DNA of 44,065 bases from Candidatus Saccharimonadota bacterium (GTDB lineage Bacteria; Patescibacteriota; Saccharimonadia; Saccharimonadales; Saccharimonadaceae): positions 1 to 44,065 of the forward strand of contig JAGCNM010000025.1 of the NCBI GenBank assembly GCA_017645955.1. The letters are read 5' to 3'. Under the pieces are notes generated by a model. It was not told the origin of the DNA, searched no databases, and saw nothing but the letters and a program-made list of their open reading frames with translations. Shown here piece by piece: positions 41,415 to 44,065 of this stretch; within the stretch, counting starts at the first letter, position 1; each line of letters starts with the position of its first letter. A program made the position numbers and the translations under genes.

Positions 41415-41443
41415 TTGAAAAAGTGCGCTGATAATGCTATAAT
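41415..41443 (+). promoter_or_regulatory. Promoter of the AAA ATPase gene
   Basis: TTGAAA (41415-41420), a 17-base spacer, then TATAAT (41438-41443) preceded by TGC. Leader of about 21 bases with AGGA. Confidence 0.8.
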
Positions 41444-41470
41444 AGGGGTAAAATAAGCATAGGAATTGTT

Positions 41471-42589
41471 ATGATAAAACGTGAAATAGAGAAGAAAATC
41501 AGAGAGAAGCTGGGGAAAGGGAAAACTATTATTCTTTTTGGGGCGCGCCAGGTTGGAAAAACGACCTTGCTTCAAGAAATTTTTGATAAAGATGCTCCGC
41601 ACGATGAGATTTTATGGCTAAATGGCGACAACGATAGCACGAAAGATTTTTTCAGCGTTTCTTCTCCCGAGGCCTATAAGTCGTTGCTACTCCCATACAA
41701 AACCGTCATTATTGACGAAGCGCAACGAATTCCGGATATCGGCTTAAAACTAAAGATTTTACAAGACAACTACGGCGATAAAATCCAGTTTGTTGCGACC
41801 GGTAGTTCTTCCTTTGATTTAGCGAACAAGATAAGCGAACCTTTGACGGGCCGAAAATGGACTTTTTGGCTACCCGCTTTTAGCCTTAAAGAGCTAGTAG
41901 ATAATAATGGATTAGTTGATGAGAAAGCGAATTTAGAAAACCGACTAGTGTTCGGCTCGTATCCGGCAGTCGTAACAAATCCGGAAAGCGCCCACGACAT
42001 CATCACAGAGCTCGCGAGCGATAGTCTATACAGGGACGTTTTATCACTGGGCGAGATTATTAAAACTGATAAATTGCGACTTATATTAAAAGCACTTGCG
42101 ATGCAAATTGGCAGTCAGGTTAGTATGAATGAGTTGGCTGGATTAGTGGGGATAGATCGTAAAACGGTAGATAAATATATCTCGCTACTCGAGCAGTCAT
42201 TTATTATTTTTCGTCTACCTTCATTTAGCCGGAACTTAAGAAACGAATTGAAATTTTCACAAAAGGTTTATTTTTATGATATAGGAATTCGGAATGCTAT
42301 AATTAATGATTTTCGCCCAATAGAGCTAAGGCCCGATGCCGGCGCTGTGTTCGAGAATTACATCATCGCGGAGCTGAAGAAAAAGTATTATAACGATAAT
42401 ATTTATTTTTGGCGCAATACGGAGCAACAGGAAATTGATTTTGTTTTGGAGCGCGACGGAAAAATAGATGTTTATGAAGTAAAATACAATGAGAAGAAGA
42501 ACCCGAAATTACCTAACACTTTTGAGCAGGCTTACCATCCAGCCAGCTTTAAGACGATTAACCGAGAGAATTATTTAGAGATTGTTTAG
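41471..42589 (+). CDS. AAA_14/DUF4143 ATPase
   Basis: 372 residues. N-terminal AAA-type ATPase: Walker A FGARQVGKTTLL (about 24-35), Walker B TVIIDEAQRIPD, sensor ATGSSSFDL. A winged-helix segment (MNELAGLVGIDRKTVDKYIS) follows. The C-terminal DUF4143 domain is PD-(D/E)XK-like, with FWRNTEQQEIDFVLERDG and VYEVKYNEKK (E, D, E-x-K). The family is abundant in archaea and CPR bacteria and its role is not settled; DNA binding or mobile-element links are suspected. It lies between two surface-protein paralogues, beside tandem repeats, with its own promoter. Confidence 0.93.
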   Translation: MIKREIEKKIREKLGKGKTIILFGARQVGKTTLLQEIFDKDAPHDEILWLNGDNDSTKDFFSVSSPEAYKSLLLPYKTVIIDEAQRIPDIGLKLKILQDNYGDKIQFVATGSSSFDLANKISEPLTGRKWTFWLPAFSLKELVDNNGLVDEKANLENRLVFGSYPAVVTNPESAHDIITELASDSLYRDVLSLGEIIKTDKLRLILKALAMQIGSQVSMNELAGLVGIDRKTVDKYISLLEQSFIIFRLPSFSRNLRNELKFSQKVYFYDIGIRNAIINDFRPIELRPDAGAVFENYIIAELKKKYYNDNIYFWRNTEQQEIDFVLERDGKIDVYEVKYNEKKNPKLPNTFEQAYHPASFKTINRENYLEIV

Positions 42590-42616
42590 GTGGTAGTTAG
42601 GGATATGGTTTAGGGG

Positions 42617-44065
42617 TTAGGGGGTGATACAACGCACCGATCTCCCGTTGTACTTATTGTAGTTGCGGGTGCCTGGGTAAACGCCCGAGCTGTTGAGATT
42701 CAAGTAGTAACCATCGTAGCTACCGCTAGCTGTAGAGGACCAATAATAGCCGCTGGAGCCACAAGTGCCGACTGAACCACTGCTGATATAGCCAGAATAA
42801 ACGAAATTATTCGGGTAGGCTCGTAGGGCATTAGCAACAGGACCAGCCTCAGCGGAGCCAGTGTAGTATGGTTGAGTTGAACTGTCGTAATTAGCTGGGT
42901 TTGTACCGTTATTAAGATGTGTAACGATTAGGTTCCAAAAATCATTGGTAGCTTCTCTAGGCTTATTACCACCTCTAGGAAGAGACCAACCTTTCGGACA
43001 GATAGATTTAGTATTATAGTCTCCGGCTGATGTTTCCGTAGTATTAGCATTGGCAGCAGCCCAAGTGTAGTAGTTACCATAGCTATACATACTAGCGTTT
43101 GAAGTAGAATTAGTAGCATAGTTAGAAGTTGGATTACTTGGTCGGTCTGATACGTTAGTTGGGTTAGCTGGAGTGTTAACGTTATTGTAGCGCGGGAAAC
43201 GAAGGGCTGGATAACTACCAGAAATAGTATTAGCCGTACTTCCGTCTGTACTATATAAACTATTTGCGGTAGTATAAGAGCTATCCGTGGTCCATGGCGC
43301 TTCTGGGTTAGCAAGTCCTGTAAAGCCAGTTTCGTAGCCTTGGGCGAGAGCGATATTAGTCGCACCAGTAGTAGCGGTATTTTCTAGTCTTAGGTTTTCA
43401 ATCATCCAGCAGTTACCGTCTTCTAGTTTCGCGACGGCATAGGTTTCATCATCACGTTCGTCGGTTAGAGCCGTAACGGCGCCGGCTTGGAGACTAGAAC
43501 AACCGCCCCAATTTTGAAGAGAGCCGGCGGATTTAATCCAACGAGCGTAAAGGCTTAAACCATTATTTTGTCCAGTGTAGGTTCCAGCGGGGAATTCAAT
43601 GTATTCCTGCGGACCATAGAAACCTCCTGAATCGGAATAGTCATAGGTTGTAGACCAACCTGCGAAGCCGTAACCATCGCGGCTAAAGTTAGAGGCGAGA
43701 AGCACAGCTGAAGTAGGAGAAACGTCGTTACTCGTTCCAGAAGACGGAATAGTTTGGCACCCCATAGACCCTAAAACATTGGAACCATTCGCATAGTAGC
43801 AGATTTTACCAGCTTCAGTAGTCTCTTCGCGAAGTGGGATTTCAGTGGCGGGATGAACTAACGTATAGATAACTTTACCATTATAAGTTCCAGCAGGTTG
43901 TTCTGGAGAAGCATAGGCTCTATAGGTAGTAGTAAGTGTAGCACCAATAGCGTTAAGGCCCATGTCTGTAATACCATTTCTTGAAGCTACTTTAGTGTAA
44001 GCTGAGGGAACTACGTGATAAGAACCGAATGAACCATTAGTATCGGAAGCTAGAGTGATTGGATA
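42617..44065 (-). CDS. Surface protein with variable FISUMP/lectin-like domain (N-terminus outside window)
   Basis: The frame stays open to the window edge, so at least 482 residues are seen and the signal peptide lies beyond 44065. Architecture matches 37156-39003: beta domain, InlB-type repeat (GFAGWSTTYDYSDS), and FISUMP domain (TDERDDETYAVAKLEDGNCW, ICPKGWSLPRGG, YYWSSTASGSYDGYY, ending SVRCITP). The last 95 bases before the edge are identical to 38483-38577. By contrast, the final 60 codons differ at about 27 amino-acid positions, plus one extra residue. An internal Met at 43963 is not the true start because homology continues upstream. Confidence 0.85.
   Translation of the reverse strand, partial: YPITLASDTNGSFGSYHVVPSAYTKVASRNGITDMGLNAIGATLTTTYRAYASPEQPAGTYNGKVIYTLVHPATEIPLREETTEAGKICYYANGSNVLGSMGCQTIPSSGTSNDVSPTSAVLLASNFSRDGYGFAGWSTTYDYSDSGGFYGPQEYIEFPAGTYTGQNNGLSLYARWIKSAGSLQNWGGCSSLQAGAVTALTDERDDETYAVAKLEDGNCWMIENLRLENTATTGATNIALAQGYETGFTGLANPEAPWTTDSSYTTANSLYSTDGSTANTISGSYPALRFPRYNNVNTPANPTNVSDRPSNPTSNYATNSTSNASMYSYGNYYTWAAANANTTETSAGDYNTKSICPKGWSLPRGGNKPREATNDFWNLIVTHLNNGTNPANYDSSTQPYYTGSAEAGPVANALRAYPNNFVYSGYISSGSVGTCGSSGYYWSSTASGSYDGYYLNLNSSGVYPGTRNYNKYNGRSVRCITP

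Noticed and set aside
1-44065. CRISPR array, reverse transcriptase, DGR template repeat or rRNA genes
   Set aside because: No regularly spaced short repeats, no RT motif such as YxDD, and no AAC-rich second copy of the variable segments were seen on either strand; no rRNA was recognised.
1-44065. UGA recoded as glycine
   Set aside because: TGA ends frr, rseP and the 979-residue nuclease at natural family ends, so the standard bacterial code applies.

Overview
The window looks like part of a small, reduced bacterial genome of the Candidate Phyla Radiation, most likely a Saccharibacteria (TM7)-type organism. The evidence is indirect. Core genes are compact, several core enzymes are shortened (a 417-residue UvrC, a 408-residue ProRS without an editing insertion), the classical rpsB-tsf-pyrH-frr-uppS-cdsA-dxr-rseP-proS order survives without pyrH, cdsA and dxr, and there are many secreted or membrane-anchored surface proteins. 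TGA is used as a stop, so the UGA-glycine code of some other CPR phyla does not apply. Promoters are dominated by extended -10 boxes (TGnTATAAT). About eight genes start only 6 to 7 bases after the -10 box and lack a Shine-Dalgarno (SD) site, so their mRNAs are probably leaderless.

Layout. 1-1900: end of an unknown gene and a secreted FISUMP-type surface protein. 2017-6773: rpsL-rpsG, then a central-carbon operon (gap, rpiB, rpe, a PfkB sugar kinase, a LOG-family phosphoribohydrolase), converging on enolase (6765-8036). 8112-12841: a membrane protein, uvrC, secG and a membrane-anchored peptide-binding protein. 12986-18628: a higher-GC island with a kinase-fold protein, a vWA/MIDAS protein, a PurA (adenylosuccinate synthetase) paralogue, an alpha-helical protein with a SAM-like N-terminus, and a converging nucleotidyltransferase-like gene. 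This is the best candidate for an undescribed system.

18760-25783: an AT-rich integrated element of about 7 kb in the 3' end of a tRNA-Leu(GAG) gene, bounded by a 22-base direct repeat. It carries a 979-residue protein with 12 zinc-ribbon repeats around a PD-(D/E)XK-like nuclease, a divergent HNH endonuclease, a small phage-like protein and two membrane-anchored proteins. It has no recognisable integrase.

25955-29006: a DUF916-like and a sortase-motif-like surface protein, ribosomal protein L31 type B and a ClpP-like protease. 29197-37032: rpsB (with a predicted leader pseudoknot over its SD), tsf, frr, uppS (frameshifted in this sequence), rseP, a CPBP protease, proS, greA and lysS. 37156-44065: two closely related large surface proteins on the minus strand flanking DUF167, uvrB and an AAA/DUF4143 ATPase. 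Their shared parts are almost identical but their C-terminal lectin-fold-like segments differ sharply.

How the parts fit. The central-carbon operon reads as a ribose-5-phosphate salvage route feeding lower glycolysis, as expected in a host-dependent cell that scavenges nucleotides. The island and the tRNA-borne element look horizontally acquired and carry nucleotide-handling and nuclease functions typical of conflict or signalling systems. The surface proteins and the anchored peptide-binding protein suggest an envelope adapted to contact with a host cell. All function calls come from reading translated sequence and motifs by eye; no database search was run.
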